64,000 nucleotides of DNA from Cupriavidus agavae (GCF_004217045.1 NZ_SGXM01000001.1:2046001-2110000), one strand, 5' to 3'. Positions 37,530-46,049 are shown, numbered from the stretch's first letter. The notes: a model not told the origin generated them from the letters alone. Made by a program: numbers and translations.

Positions 37530-37598
37530 GTCCATACGCCGGATTTTGGTAAAGTTGCCGCAGCCTTCTCACAAGACCGCCGGTAACACGGCCACAAG

Positions 37599-38342
37599 AT
37601 GTCGCAATCGACCACGCTCCACCCTCCGCTCGACGCCCACCCCGGCCGCAATGCCGATCCCAGGGAGATCGACAAGTTCAGCGAACTGGCGCACCGCTGG
37701 TGGGATCCGAACAGCGAATTCAAGCCGCTGCACGACCTGAACCCGCTCCGGCTCGGCTGGATCGACGGGCTCGCCGGGCTGGCCGGCAAGCAGGTGATCG
37801 ACGTCGGCTGCGGCGGCGGCATCCTGTCAGAAAGCATGGCACGCCTGGGCGCCACGGTGCGCGGCATCGACCTGTCGAAGAAGGCCCTGAAAGTGGCCGA
37901 CCTGCACAGCCTCGAATCCGGCGTACCCGTGACCTACGAGGAAATCGCCGTCGAGGAACTGGCCGCCCGCGCGCCGGCCAGCGTCGACGTGGTGACCTGC
38001 ATGGAAATGCTCGAACACGTGCCCGATCCGCAGTCGATCGTCCGCGCGTGCACCGCCCTGGTCAAGCCGGGCGGCCACGTATTTTTCTCGACGATCAACC
38101 GCAACCTGAAGGCCTACCTGCTGGCCATCGTGGGCGCCGAGTACGTGCTCAACATGCTGCCGCGCGGCACGCATGACTACGAGAAGTTCATCACGCCGTC
38201 GGAAATGGCGCGCTACGCCCGCAACGTAGGACTCGAACTGGTGGAGATGCGCGGCATGACGTACAACCCGCTGACGCAGGTCTATGCGCTCAACCGCGAC
38301 ACCGACGTCAACTACATGATGGCCTACCGCAAGCCCGCCTGA
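37599..38342 (+). CDS. ubiG: ubiquinone biosynthesis O-methyltransferase UbiG
   Basis: Bifunctional SAM-dependent O-methyltransferase for both O-methylation steps of ubiquinone synthesis. 247 residues, starting [20 protein letters not shown]. Motif I is [20 protein letters not shown]; the family-specific [25 protein letters not shown] precedes it; the post-I region includes [13 protein letters not shown]. Its stop codon overlaps the gph start (TGATG), so ubiG-gph is translationally coupled, an order common in proteobacteria. Confidence 0.96.
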   Translation: MSQSTTLHPPLDAHPGRNADPREIDKFSELAHRWWDPNSEFKPLHDLNPLRLGWIDGLAGLAGKQVIDVGCGGGILSESMARLGATVRGIDLSKKALKVADLHSLESGVPVTYEEIAVEELAARAPASVDVVTCMEMLEHVPDPQSIVRACTALVKPGGHVFFSTINRNLKAYLLAIVGAEYVLNMLPRGTHDYEKFITPSEMARYARNVGLELVEMRGMTYNPLTQVYALNRDTDVNYMMAYRKPA

Positions 38343-38998
38343 TGCCGACCTTCGACGCAGTCTTCTTCGATCTCGACGGCACGCTGGCCGACACCGCTCC
38401 CGATCTCGCCGCCGCTGCCAACCGGCTCGTGGTCGAGCATGGCCTGCCGCCGGTCGCCTACGAAAAGCTCCGGCCGGTGGCCTCGCATGGCGCCCGCGGC
38501 CTGATCGGCGCCGCCTTCGGCAAGCGCCCCGAGGACCCGGAGTTTCCGGCGCTGCGCGACACGTTCCTCGACTACTACGAGGCCGACATCGCGGTGCACA
38601 CGCGGCTGTTCGACGGCATGGAGGCGGTGCTGGCCGCGCTGGAGACGGGCGGCATCCGCTGGGGCATCGTCACCAACAAGATCGCCCGCTTCACGGTGCC
38701 GCTGGTGGACGCCATCGGCCTGACCCCGCGCGCCTCGGCCGTGGTCAGCGGCGACACGACCGGCCATCCCAAACCCCACCCTGCCCCGCTGCTGCATGCC
38801 GCCGAAATCAGCGGCGTGGACCCGGCGCGCTGCCTCTACGTGGGCGACGACCTGCGCGACATCCAGGCCGGCAAGGCCGCCGGCATGGCTACCGTGACGG
38901 CCGCCTACGGCTACTGCGGCAAGGACGAGCCCCCCGAGACCTGGGGCGCCGATCACCTGATCCATCATCCGTCCGAACTGCTTGCATTGCTGCGTTGA
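38342..38998 (+). CDS. gph: phosphoglycolate phosphatase
   Basis: HAD-superfamily hydrolase, 218 residues, removing 2-phosphoglycolate produced by DNA repair or oxygenase reactions. Motif I FFDLDGTLADTAPDLAAAAN (nucleophile Asp), motif II WGIVTNK, motif III and IV in GHPKPHPAPLLHAAE and LYVGDDLRDIQAGKAAGM. Start overlaps the ubiG stop by one base. Confidence 0.93.
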   Translation: MPTFDAVFFDLDGTLADTAPDLAAAANRLVVEHGLPPVAYEKLRPVASHGARGLIGAAFGKRPEDPEFPALRDTFLDYYEADIAVHTRLFDGMEAVLAALETGGIRWGIVTNKIARFTVPLVDAIGLTPRASAVVSGDTTGHPKPHPAPLLHAAEISGVDPARCLYVGDDLRDIQAGKAAGMATVTAAYGYCGKDEPPETWGADHLIHHPSELLALLR

Positions 38999-39088
38999 GC
39001 CCCCATCTGCCCGACACGGAACCGGAGCGCGCCAGCGGCGTCGAAACCGGGTACAATCCGTTTTCTTTCGCGTTTTACGACGCACATT

Positions 39089-39448
39089 GGGGCCGACCTG
39101 GTTTCGACGTGGGTTACAAAGCAGTGGAGGGCATACCGAGGACCCGTCACCTCGTTAATCAATGGGAATGCAATAACTGCTAACGACGAACGTTACGCAC
39201 TGGCAGCCTAAGGGCCGCCGTCCTCGCACTGGCTCGCTGACGGGCTAGGGTTCGCAAGAACCAGCGAGGTCATTTACGTCAGATAAGCCCCGGGAGTGTC
39301 ACGTGCCTGGGGACGAAAACCTAGTGACTCGCCGTCGTAGAGCGTGTTCGTCCGCGATGCGCCGGTTAAATCAAATGACAGAACTAAGTATGTAGAACTC
39401 TCTGTGGAGGGCTTGCGGACGCGGGTTCGATTCCCGCCGGCTCCACCA
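39089..39448 (+). ncRNA. ssrA: transfer-messenger RNA (tmRNA)
   Basis: tmRNA rescues stalled ribosomes and tags the truncated peptide for proteolysis. The 5' end GGGGCCG (39089-39095) pairs with CGGCTCC before the encoded CCA at 39446-39448. The T-arm GCGGGTTCGATTCCCGC lies just before the acceptor. The tag frame at 39179-39211 gives A-NDERYALAA followed by TAA, the tag type of beta-proteobacteria. Total length 360 bases. TACAAT at 39052-39057 is a likely -10 element. Confidence 0.97.
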
Positions 39449-39450
39449 AA
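39441..39450 (+). repeat. direct repeat at the tmRNA 3' end, left copy (att-like)
   Basis: CTCCACCAAA, spanning the CCA end of tmRNA. An identical ten bases occurs at 40480-40489, five bases after the stop codon of the phosphoribosyltransferase gene. The two copies bound the only foreign-looking segment here. tmRNA 3' ends are classic integrase targets. Confidence 0.5.
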
Positions 39451-39469
39451 TTCTTTTGGCATCAAGCAA

Positions 39470-39494
39470 ATAGCCCCTCGGGGCTATCTTGTTT
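39470..39494 (+). terminator. intrinsic terminator just after ssrA
   Basis: ATAGCCCC (39470-39477), loop TC, GGGGCTAT (39480-39487), then CTTGTTTT. Lies inside the putative islet, 22 bases after the tmRNA end. Confidence 0.8.
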
Positions 39495-39556
39495 TGGGAA
39501 AACCACACCAACTTCCGGCATCTGAGTCGTTTCATCGCTGTCATTGGTCATCCTCG

Positions 39557-40474
39557 ATGCAGACACATAGACGACTGGCGAAGTTGTTCCCGCGATTAGC
39601 GGGCGGGTTGAGAACCGAGCAGCGTACATTCCGGTACCACGTGCCGATGGTACGGCGTTTTGGGTTCCCTCCCGGCATTCGAGTGACATCGGTTTTCACG
39701 GATGACAGGGCACTGAAGGCGGATCCTGACTACCGGGCAGCTAAAGCAGGAGATGACGAAGCTGCAGCTGGTGTTGTAAGTCGGTTGGCGATGGGGCTAC
39801 TGGATTCAGCCGCTGACCTTTTCCCGCCAGATTGCATTTTCGTCGCACCTCACGCCAGCGAGGCGCAAGGGGATAACGCTATCCCACAGGTGCTTGCTGC
39901 AGCACTCGGCATATTTGCGAATGGGCCTGTGGACTACCAGATTGTCCAGGTAACCAAGGTTTACCATACAGGCGCCGACCCGATGGAGCGGCTGAACGCA
40001 CGCCCTCGCTTCATCGGCGCGGTGCAGTACGGCGCTCGCTATGTATTGGTCGATGATGTGACGACGATGGGCGGCACTTTGGCCGAGCTATCGAACTACA
40101 TTCAGGCTAAGGGCGGAAGCGTACAAGGCGTGGTAGTCTTGGTTAACGCAAGCCGGTCCGGGGTGCTACAACCAGGTAAGAAGGTTGTACGAATACTGAC
40201 CGAGAGGTTTGGAAATGAGATCACAGAAATTTGCGGCATCGCCACTCATGCACTCACAGCGGACGAAGCGAACTACCTCGTCGGCTTCCGCACAACTGAC
40301 GAACTCCGAAATCGAAAAGCTGCAGCAGCAAAAGAGACTAATCGCAGGCTCCGCTCGAAAGGTCTTCTCGGCATTGGCCGCCCAGAAGGCCTAGCGGCGT
40401 TCGACCCTCGGATCGCTGCTCACTTCCGGCGTGCACTATGGCGCGACCATCGCCGGAGGCGACTTCAAGGCTGA
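39557..40474 (+). CDS. phosphoribosyltransferase-domain protein of a small islet
   Basis: A 305-residue protein if it starts at ATG 39557; ATG 39647 is an alternative and neither has a clear ribosome binding site. The PRPP-binding motif YVLVDDVTTMGGTL is at residues 162-175, preceded by a beta-rich core (CIFVAPHASEAQGDNAIP) and followed by VQGVVVLVNASRSG, the type I PRTase layout. A charged tail (HALTADEANYLVGFRTTDELRNR) follows. The substrate cannot be deduced. Base composition is clearly less GC-rich than the flanks, and the gene fits exactly between two CTCCACCAAA repeats, suggesting horizontal acquisition. No integrase, toxin or reverse transcriptase accompanies it. Confidence 0.75.
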   Translation: MQTHRRLAKLFPRLAGGLRTEQRTFRYHVPMVRRFGFPPGIRVTSVFTDDRALKADPDYRAAKAGDDEAAAGVVSRLAMGLLDSAADLFPPDCIFVAPHASEAQGDNAIPQVLAAALGIFANGPVDYQIVQVTKVYHTGADPMERLNARPRFIGAVQYGARYVLVDDVTTMGGTLAELSNYIQAKGGSVQGVVVLVNASRSGVLQPGKKVVRILTERFGNEITEICGIATHALTADEANYLVGFRTTDELRNRKAAAAKETNRRLRSKGLLGIGRPEGLAAFDPRIAAHFRRALWRDHRRRRLQG

Positions 40475-40479
40475 ACGAT

Positions 40480-40489
40480 CTCCACCAAA
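40480..40489 (+). repeat. direct repeat of the tmRNA 3' end, right copy (att-like)
   Basis: CTCCACCAAA, identical to 39441-39450. Identity does not extend beyond ten bases on either side. Confidence 0.5.
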
Positions 40490-40490
40490 C

Positions 40491-40524
40491 AAAAAAACCC
40501 AACCTTCCCAGGTTGGGTTTTTTC
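40491..40524. terminator. bidirectional intrinsic terminator
   Basis: AAAAACCCAACCT (40493-40505), loop TCCC, AGGTTGGGTTTTTT (40510-40523). Lies between the convergent phosphoribosyltransferase gene and the gene at 40550. It may be the original ssrA terminator, displaced by the islet. Confidence 0.88.
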
Positions 40525-40549
40525 TTTTCCGCGTCGTGCTGTGTGCCGC

Positions 40550-40921
40550 TCAGTGCATGACGGCGCCGGTTGACGGCAGGCTGTCGAGCCGGGCCTTGTA
40601 GAAGCGCTCCACGGGCAGGGTGACGCCGAGCCAGGCGAACATGTGGCCGGCGTGGTCGACGGACTCGATCATGCCGGGCATCCACAGCCGTTGCAGGCGG
40701 GCGGCGTCCACGCCGGAGCGTTCGGCGAAGCCAGCCACGCCATATTCCTGGATGGCCTTGAAGAGGACGAGGCCGACGAGGTACATGTCGCCCGTGTCGA
40801 GGGCGATTTCAGCCTGGGCGGTCCAGCGCGCTTCGCGGTTCTGAATTTTTTCTGCTTCTGCAAAGCGCTCGCTCATGTCTGGCTCCTGCGCGCTGCCGAA
40901 CAGGTGAAACGAAAGACTCAT
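40550..40921 (-). CDS. conserved-looking protein of unknown function
   Basis: Up to 123 residues (start MSLSFHLFGSAQEPD at 40921, GGAG 7 bases upstream); an internal ATG at 40876 (MSERFAEAEK) also has a good ribosome binding site (AGGAG) and may be the real start, giving 108 residues. The product is mainly helical, with a charged N-terminus (EAEKIQNREARWTAQAEIALDTGD), a hydrophobic MYLVGLVLFKAI segment too short for certainty as a membrane helix, and a WMPGMIESVDHAGHMFAWLGVTLP block. No family recognised. Confidence 0.65.
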   Translation of the reverse strand: MSLSFHLFGSAQEPDMSERFAEAEKIQNREARWTAQAEIALDTGDMYLVGLVLFKAIQEYGVAGFAERSGVDAARLQRLWMPGMIESVDHAGHMFAWLGVTLPVERFYKARLDSLPSTGAVMH

Positions 40922-41025
40922 TGCCCGTCTCCAAATCCCGTGTCGAAATTGCAATGACGGCAATTGACGCCGAAAACTGTAGCGATCGGTATAGATCGCT
41001 GCAATTTTCAGCGCAAATACAACAG

Positions 41026-42189
41026 TTAGCGGACGATGCGCCACAGCGCAGGCGTGCTCGCTGGGGTCCATCCGGCACCGTCCCAGGCCGTGTGACGCTG
41101 CAGGCAGGCGTAGCGGCGGCCCTCGTAGGTCACGATCTGGCCGACCTCATAGGACTCCCCCTCGCTCCATGCCGTGCCGCCCTGGCCGCTGCCGCCGCCA
41201 TCGACGGGGCCGGTGGACGGTGCCTCCTTGTCGACTTCGAACCGGTAGCCGGGGTAGCCGTTGCTCAGGTAGACGCGATTGCGGGCGGCTGAAGTCTGCG
41301 GCACCACGCTGGCTACGCCGTTGCGCGACTGGAGTTCGCCGATGCGGAAGATGTGCGATTCGGCGTTCACCTTCTGGGCGAGCTGGTAGGCCCACGCATC
41401 GGGCTTGGTGCTCCCGGCCGCGATCTCGACGGCATGCCTGGCCACGTCCCGGCCGGTGCTGTCCATGGCACGGAAGGTCAGCTTCGTGCCGGCTGCGAGG
41501 TCGCCGGCGGCGACGAGCGGGCCCCGGTCTTCCCAGCCGACCGTGGGCGCCGGTACGCCATCGCCAGGGAACTTCACGTCGGCGCAGGCATAGAAGGCTT
41601 CGGGGCTGTCGCTGCGCTGCCAGACGCTGTAGATGATGTGGCTGCCCTTCTTGCCGGACGGCAGGCGCACGGTCATGTGATAGCGGCCGTTGTCGCTGGT
41701 GGCCGATGCGCCGGGCACCGAGGCGAACTCGACGAGGTCGCTCCAGGCCAGCGGTTTCGAGCGGTCCCAGCCGTCGCGCGTGATGTAGTACTTGAAGTAC
41801 TGCGAGGAGTGGCGGGCCGTGGCGCGCCAGACGAACGTGTAGTCGCCGGACGGCGTCGGCACGATCGACGTCTCCTGCCAGTCCCCGCGCGGCAGGTCGA
41901 GTCCGCGGAACAGCGACGAACCGCCCGAGCACAGCATGCCGTCCGGCACCACGGCGCGATGGTTGCCGCCAGCGCCACCCTGGCGCACGCCATTCCAGTC
42001 ATAGAATTGCTGCGAGCCGCCGGCCTGGCGCGCGGCCTGGCAGCCGCCCGATTTCGGACGCTCGGCGCCCTCGTTGTAGCAGTTCAGCACACGGCTGACG
42101 GGCAGTTCCAGGGTACCGTGGGCCATGGCGGACAGCGGCGCCGCCGCGGCCAGCGCGAGCCCCGCGAGGGTGATGGTTTTCTTGGACAT
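41026..42189 (-). CDS. secreted AA10 lytic polysaccharide monooxygenase with C-terminal CBM5/12
   Basis: A copper-dependent LPMO (GbpA/CBP21-like) expected to oxidise chitin. Signal peptide residues 1-23 end in AMA, leaving His24 as the mature N-terminus (HGTLELPVSR), as needed for the copper histidine brace; the second brace His is H127 in ATARHSSQYFKYYIT. A middle domain like the second domain of GbpA covers about residues 205-320. After a Gly/Ser linker, the last 50 residues (WSEGESYEVGQIVTYEGRRYAC) are a CBM5/12 chitin-binding module. 387 residues in all. Single gene; a CTATTTAAATAG palindrome lies in the AT-rich region upstream. Confidence 0.92.
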   Translation of the reverse strand: MSKKTITLAGLALAAAAPLSAMAHGTLELPVSRVLNCYNEGAERPKSGGCQAARQAGGSQQFYDWNGVRQGGAGGNHRAVVPDGMLCSGGSSLFRGLDLPRGDWQETSIVPTPSGDYTFVWRATARHSSQYFKYYITRDGWDRSKPLAWSDLVEFASVPGASATSDNGRYHMTVRLPSGKKGSHIIYSVWQRSDSPEAFYACADVKFPGDGVPAPTVGWEDRGPLVAAGDLAAGTKLTFRAMDSTGRDVARHAVEIAAGSTKPDAWAYQLAQKVNAESHIFRIGELQSRNGVASVVPQTSAARNRVYLSNGYPGYRFEVDKEAPSTGPVDGGGSGQGGTAWSEGESYEVGQIVTYEGRRYACLQRHTAWDGAGWTPASTPALWRIVR

Positions 42190-42282
42190 ATCGCACCTGA
42201 TGAGAGTGCCGGAAGGAATCTTCCGACTGGGACGGGCCCCGGAAGTCCGGGGCCACGGCGCGATTTCACCGTCAGCATGCGG

Positions 42283-42294
42283 CTATTTAAATAG
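42283..42294. promoter_or_regulatory. AT-rich 12-base palindrome upstream of the LPMO gene
   Basis: CTATTTAAATAG, perfectly symmetric, 94 bases upstream of the LPMO start in the 237-base divergent gap 42190-42426. The gap is much more AT-rich than its surroundings. TATACT at about 42331-42336 is a possible -10 for the plus-strand gene. Confidence 0.35.
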
Positions 42295-42426
42295 TATTTT
42301 TCCTAAATATTCGAGAAAGTGCGAAGTCTTATACTGGGGTGTCTCGCGCCCTGGGCAAGGTGTCAGCGGCTGGGGTCGGACGGCGGGCGCTACAATAGCC
42401 CGTCGACCCTCCTCCGCCCTGCCCTC

Positions 42427-42831
42427 ATGTCCGATCATCCGCGCTTCACCATCAACCGTTCCATGATCCTGCTGCTGCCCGAGCAGCCGTTCGTTGACTG
42501 GATCCTGGCCGTCGATCCCGAGCCGCCGCCCTCGCTGACGCTGGAGGCCGTGCGCGACGATGCGAGCGTGTTCCTGCTTCCCGAGGACATCGCCAATACG
42601 CCAGAAAACGCCCAGCATTGGGTGGAGAAGCGCTGGCGGCCGATGTTCGAGTTCATGCTCGCCGAGTGGTTCGACGATTCGCTGTGGCCCGAGGACATCA
42701 CGCTGGACATGTTCCGCAAGTGGTTCACGGTGCGGTATCACTCGATGATCTGGGACATGGCCCCTGAAACCACGCTCGATCTGGAAGATTGGGAAGAGGA
42801 CGACGAAGACGGCTCGACCATGCTCCACTGA
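42427..42831 (+). CDS. conserved-looking acidic protein of unknown function
   Basis: 134 residues from ATG 42427 (MSDHPRFTINRSMILLLPEQP); the frame is open for 36 codons upstream but those do not look like protein. It is rich in Trp, Asp and Glu, with PFVDWILAVDPEPPP, WVEKRWRPMFEFMLAEWFDDSLWPED and a strongly acidic tail (LDLEDWEEDDEDGSTMLH). Probably a small soluble cytoplasmic protein. No family name can be given with confidence. A bidirectional terminator follows. Confidence 0.75.
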   Translation: MSDHPRFTINRSMILLLPEQPFVDWILAVDPEPPPSLTLEAVRDDASVFLLPEDIANTPENAQHWVEKRWRPMFEFMLAEWFDDSLWPEDITLDMFRKWFTVRYHSMIWDMAPETTLDLEDWEEDDEDGSTMLH

Positions 42832-42853
42832 GCCAGCCCGCTCCCTGCCCGCC

Positions 42854-42893
42854 AACGAAAAACGGCACGCCTTGCGCGTGCCGTTTTTTCGTT
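42854..42893. terminator. bidirectional intrinsic terminator
   Basis: AACGAAAAACGGCACGC (42854-42870) pairs with GCGTGCCGTTTTTTCGTT (42876-42893). Separates the convergent genes at 42427-42831 and 42917-43387. Confidence 0.92.
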
Positions 42894-42916
42894 GAACTGC
42901 GATACCTGCCGACCGT

Positions 42917-43387
42917 TCAGAGGAAGCGGTCGAGGATCTTCCGGCTTGGCTTGTCGAGCGCGAACTGGTCGCGGATCAGGTAGTGGATGCCGTGGCTGTC
43001 GGAGATCAGCAGCGTGTTGCCGGTCAGCCGGCGGATATCTTCCTCGCCGCGCAGCACCAGATCGGTCTGGCCGCGGTCGGTCTTCACGGTCCAGACGCTC
43101 GGCGTGGCATAGGTGGAAACGCCCACGATCTTCTCGATCTCGGGCATGAACTCGCGGCTGGCCAGTTCCGCCTCGATCATCTCGCGTGTCGGCGCGGGCA
43201 GCGTGGCAAGGCGCGGAACCCAGACCAGTTCCCGGCCATCGGTGCTCATCAGGCCCAGCCCGTCCTCCGCTGCGGAAATCGGAAAAGCGCGCACGGGCAC
43301 CACGCCCTCGTGCTGCGTGCCGTCGGCAAACGTCAGCACGAGCTTGCCAAGGCGGTTGCGGGTCAGGGTGAAGTCAGGCGATTGCAT
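42917..43387 (-). CDS. DUF1854 protein associated with cyanophycin metabolism
   Basis: 156 residues from ATG 43387 (MQSPDFTLTRNRLGKLVLTF). DUF1854 proteins are small soluble proteins found beside cyanophycin genes and a partner ABC transporter in beta-proteobacteria. Blocks visible: GVVPVRAFPISAAEDGLGLMSTDGRE, EIEKIVGVSTYATPSVWTVKTDRG and RGEEDIRRLTGNTLLISDSHGIHYLIRD. It lies 22 bases after the ABC transporter on the same strand and is surely co-transcribed. Molecular role unknown. Confidence 0.85.
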   Translation of the reverse strand: MQSPDFTLTRNRLGKLVLTFADGTQHEGVVPVRAFPISAAEDGLGLMSTDGRELVWVPRLATLPAPTREMIEAELASREFMPEIEKIVGVSTYATPSVWTVKTDRGQTDLVLRGEEDIRRLTGNTLLISDSHGIHYLIRDQFALDKPSRKILDRFL

Positions 43388-43409
43388 GGCCGTTTGTCCA
43401 AAAAATCCG

Positions 43410-45710
43410 TTACTGGGCACTGAGCGGCTCGGCCACTTCGGCGCGGTCGCCGCCATCGGCATCGTCGGCATCGGCATCCACGTTGCGGGCCTGCGCCTGG
43501 TACAGCTTGTAGTAGTGGCCCTCGCGCGCCAGCAATTCGTCGTGGTTGCCCACCTCGACGATCTGGCCGCGATCCATCACCACGAGCCGGTCGGCCTTGC
43601 GCAGCGTCGACAGCCGGTGCGCGATGGCAATCGTCGTGCGCCCTTGCACGAGGTTGTCGAGCGCCTTCTGGATTTCCTTCTCGGTGGTGGTGTCCACCGA
43701 CGACGTGGCCTCGTCCATGATCAGGATGCGCGGGTTGATCAGCAGCGCCCGGGCGATGGAGATGCGCTGGCGCTCGCCGCCCGACAGCGCCTGGCCACGC
43801 TCGCCCACCAGCGAATCGTAGCCGTGCGGCAGGCGCAGGATGAACTCGTGGGCATGCGCGGCGCTGGCCGCGGCGACGATTTCCTCGCGGGTGGCCTCGG
43901 GCTTGCCGTAGGCGATGTTGTCGGCGATGGTGCCGAAGAACAGGAACGGCTCCTGCAGCACGAGGCCGATGTTCTGGCGGAATTCCGATACCGGCAGCGA
44001 GCGGATATCGACGCCGTCAACGCGGATCGCGCCCTCGGACACATCGTAGAAGCGGCAGATCAGGTTCACGAGCGTGCTCTTGCCCGAGCCGCTATGGCCC
44101 ACCAGGCCGATCATCTCGCCGGGCCGGATCGACAGGTTCAGCCCGCGGATCACCGCGCGGTTGCCGTAGCGGAAGCCCAGGTCGCGCAGTTCGATGGCGC
44201 CCTGCACGTTCTGGATATGCACCGGCTTCTGCGGTTCGGGCACGCTCGACACATGGTCGAGGATGTCGAAGATCCGCTTGGCGCCGGCCGCCGCCTTCTG
44301 CGTGACCGAGACGATGCGGCTCATCGAGTCGAGCCGGGTATAGAAGCGGCTGATATAGGTCAGGAAGGCGACCAGCACGCCCACGGTGATCGCGTCGTGG
44401 CTGACCTGCCAGATGCCGAAGATCCAGACCACGAGCAGGCCCACTTCGGTCAGCATCGTCACGGTGGGCGTGAACAGCGACCACACCGCGTTGACGCGGT
44501 CGTTGATCGCCAGGTTGTGGCGGTTGGCCTCGCGGAAGCGGGCCACCTCGCGCTTCTCCTGCGCGAACGCCTTGACCACGCGGATGCCCGGGATCGTATC
44601 GGCCAGCACGTTGGTGATCTCCGACCAGATCCGGTCGATCTTCTCGAAGCCGTGGCGCAGGCGGTCGCGCACCAGGTGGATCATCCACGCGATGAACGGC
44701 AGCGGTACCAGCGTGACCAGCGCCAGCCAGGGGTTGATCGAGATCAGGATGATCGCGGTCATGGCGATCATCAGCACGTCGGTGGCGAAATCGAGCAGGT
44801 GCAGCGACAGGAACACACTGATCCGGTCGCTTTCCGAGCCGATGCGGGCCATCAGATCGCCCGTGCGCTTGCCGCCGAAGTATTCAAGCGACAGTTTGAG
44901 CAGGTGTTCGTACGTGGTGGTACGCAGGTCGGCGCTGATCCGTTCCGAAACGCGCGCCAGCAGGTAGGTGCGCGCCCAGCCCAGCAGCCAGGCCACCAGC
45001 GCGGCGCCCAGCAGGCCGCCAAGGTACATCTTGACCAGGTCATAGTCGATCGGCACGCCGTTCTGATACGGAATCAGCACCTTGTCCATCAGCGGCATGG
45101 TCAGGTACGGCGGCACCAGCGTGGCGCCCGTGCCGAGCAGCAGCAGCAGGAAGCCGCCGATCAGCTCCCAGCGATACGGCCGGGCAAAGCGCCACAGGCG
45201 CAGCAGCGCCCAGGTGGACGGCGGCGTTTCAAGCTCCCGGCTGCATTGCGGGCACTGTTCCTCGCCCGGCGGAATGGGCGCCTTGCAGGTCGGACAGAGG
45301 TCGGCGTCGACGTCGCTCGACCGGCCCGTGGCCAGTAGTTCGCGGCGCGCCTCGAACTGGTCGGCCAGCCGCAATGCGTCAGGATTGTAACCAAGCGTAT
45401 AGCGCCAGCTGGCCAGCCGCTGCTGGCCGTTGGCCAGCTCCAGCGTGCCGACCCCGGCATGGTCGCCGTGCGACAGCGCCAGTCCGGCCTCGATGTCCCA
45501 GTGGCGCAGCGTGTCTTCGCCCGGCGCGCGGGCAATCACGCGACGATCCGTCACAACCAGCCACCCTTGGGTAAAATGCAGCCTCGCGTCCAGATCCAGC
45601 CTGAGCCCGGCCAGGACGTTTTCCCCGGGCAGCAGGCTGGCGCCCAGTTCGGCCGACCAGGGATCCTGGGTGCCAGAGGATGGGGAAACAGACGGGGAAG
45701 AAGGGGTCAT
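43410..45710 (-). CDS. zinc-ribbon ABC exporter half-transporter of the cyanophycin cluster
   Basis: 766 residues. Residues 1-130 form a beta-rich, PH-like region (WLVVTDRRVIARAPGED); residues 139-156 hold a zinc ribbon with Cys139, 142, 153 and 156; 170-480 is a six-helix type I exporter domain; 505-745 the ATPase, with Walker A GHSGSGKST (538-546), signature LSGGE (642-646) and Walker B ILIMDE (662-667). The N-terminal extension is unusual for MsbA-like exporters and fits the cyanophycin-associated ABC family. It is divergent from the two cyanophycin synthetase genes across 339 bases. Cargo unknown; a precursor, dipeptide or peptide is possible. Confidence 0.88.
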   Translation of the reverse strand: MTPSSPSVSPSSGTQDPWSAELGASLLPGENVLAGLRLDLDARLHFTQGWLVVTDRRVIARAPGEDTLRHWDIEAGLALSHGDHAGVGTLELANGQQRLASWRYTLGYNPDALRLADQFEARRELLATGRSSDVDADLCPTCKAPIPPGEEQCPQCSRELETPPSTWALLRLWRFARPYRWELIGGFLLLLLGTGATLVPPYLTMPLMDKVLIPYQNGVPIDYDLVKMYLGGLLGAALVAWLLGWARTYLLARVSERISADLRTTTYEHLLKLSLEYFGGKRTGDLMARIGSESDRISVFLSLHLLDFATDVLMIAMTAIILISINPWLALVTLVPLPFIAWMIHLVRDRLRHGFEKIDRIWSEITNVLADTIPGIRVVKAFAQEKREVARFREANRHNLAINDRVNAVWSLFTPTVTMLTEVGLLVVWIFGIWQVSHDAITVGVLVAFLTYISRFYTRLDSMSRIVSVTQKAAAGAKRIFDILDHVSSVPEPQKPVHIQNVQGAIELRDLGFRYGNRAVIRGLNLSIRPGEMIGLVGHSGSGKSTLVNLICRFYDVSEGAIRVDGVDIRSLPVSEFRQNIGLVLQEPFLFFGTIADNIAYGKPEATREEIVAAASAAHAHEFILRLPHGYDSLVGERGQALSGGERQRISIARALLINPRILIMDEATSSVDTTTEKEIQKALDNLVQGRTTIAIAHRLSTLRKADRLVVMDRGQIVEVGNHDELLAREGHYYKLYQAQARNVDADADDADGGDRAEVAEPLSAQ

Positions 45711-45983
45711 CGTTGGCGCGGGAGCAATGAAACCGGCATCAAACCAGCAGGAAAACTGCGCGGCAAGGCCGGTCGAGAGCGATAAAACGTGTCAGAAGCC
45801 CGTCCGGACGACCTGAAAACGATCAAAATCGGACATAACTTGAAACAATTTCCGCGGCGCGCCGGCTGGCGGGCCGCAATTTTGCCGCAAGTATACATAA
45901 CGCAAACGAGCGGAGCGGCTGCTGCACTGCACAAGACGCGATGGCACGAACCGGAGCCCCCTTCGGGGTCAACCCGGGGCGTG

Positions 45984-45997
45984 CAGTAACGTTACTG
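45984..45997. promoter_or_regulatory. perfect 14-base palindrome upstream of the cyanophycin synthetase genes
   Basis: CAGTAACGTTACTG lies 52 bases upstream of the first synthetase start, in the 339-base divergent gap 45711-46049. Its size and central CG resemble LacI/GalR-type operators. The gap also holds a TATACAT box near 45893-45900 and a short CCCCC/GGGG hairpin; no gene is seen in it. Confidence 0.55.
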
Positions 45998-46049
45998 AAA
46001 GGTTAGTCTTCCATTTCTCGGGCACTCGCCCACTGCCTCAAGTAGATCA

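Noticed and set aside
39344..39556. Upstream extension of the phosphoribosyltransferase frame into ssrA
   Set aside because: It reads through the tmRNA T-arm and acceptor; family-like sequence begins only after 39557.
40209..40394. Second frame overlapping the phosphoribosyltransferase C-terminus, considered as evidence for a frameshift
   Set aside because: The main frame continues with coherent protein (HALTADEANYLVGFRTTDELRNR) past this point, so no frameshift is needed.
39557..40474. Retron or known PRTase-containing defence system
   Set aside because: No reverse transcriptase, msr/msd-like structure, HTH partner or other defence gene is adjacent; only the PRTase domain is present.
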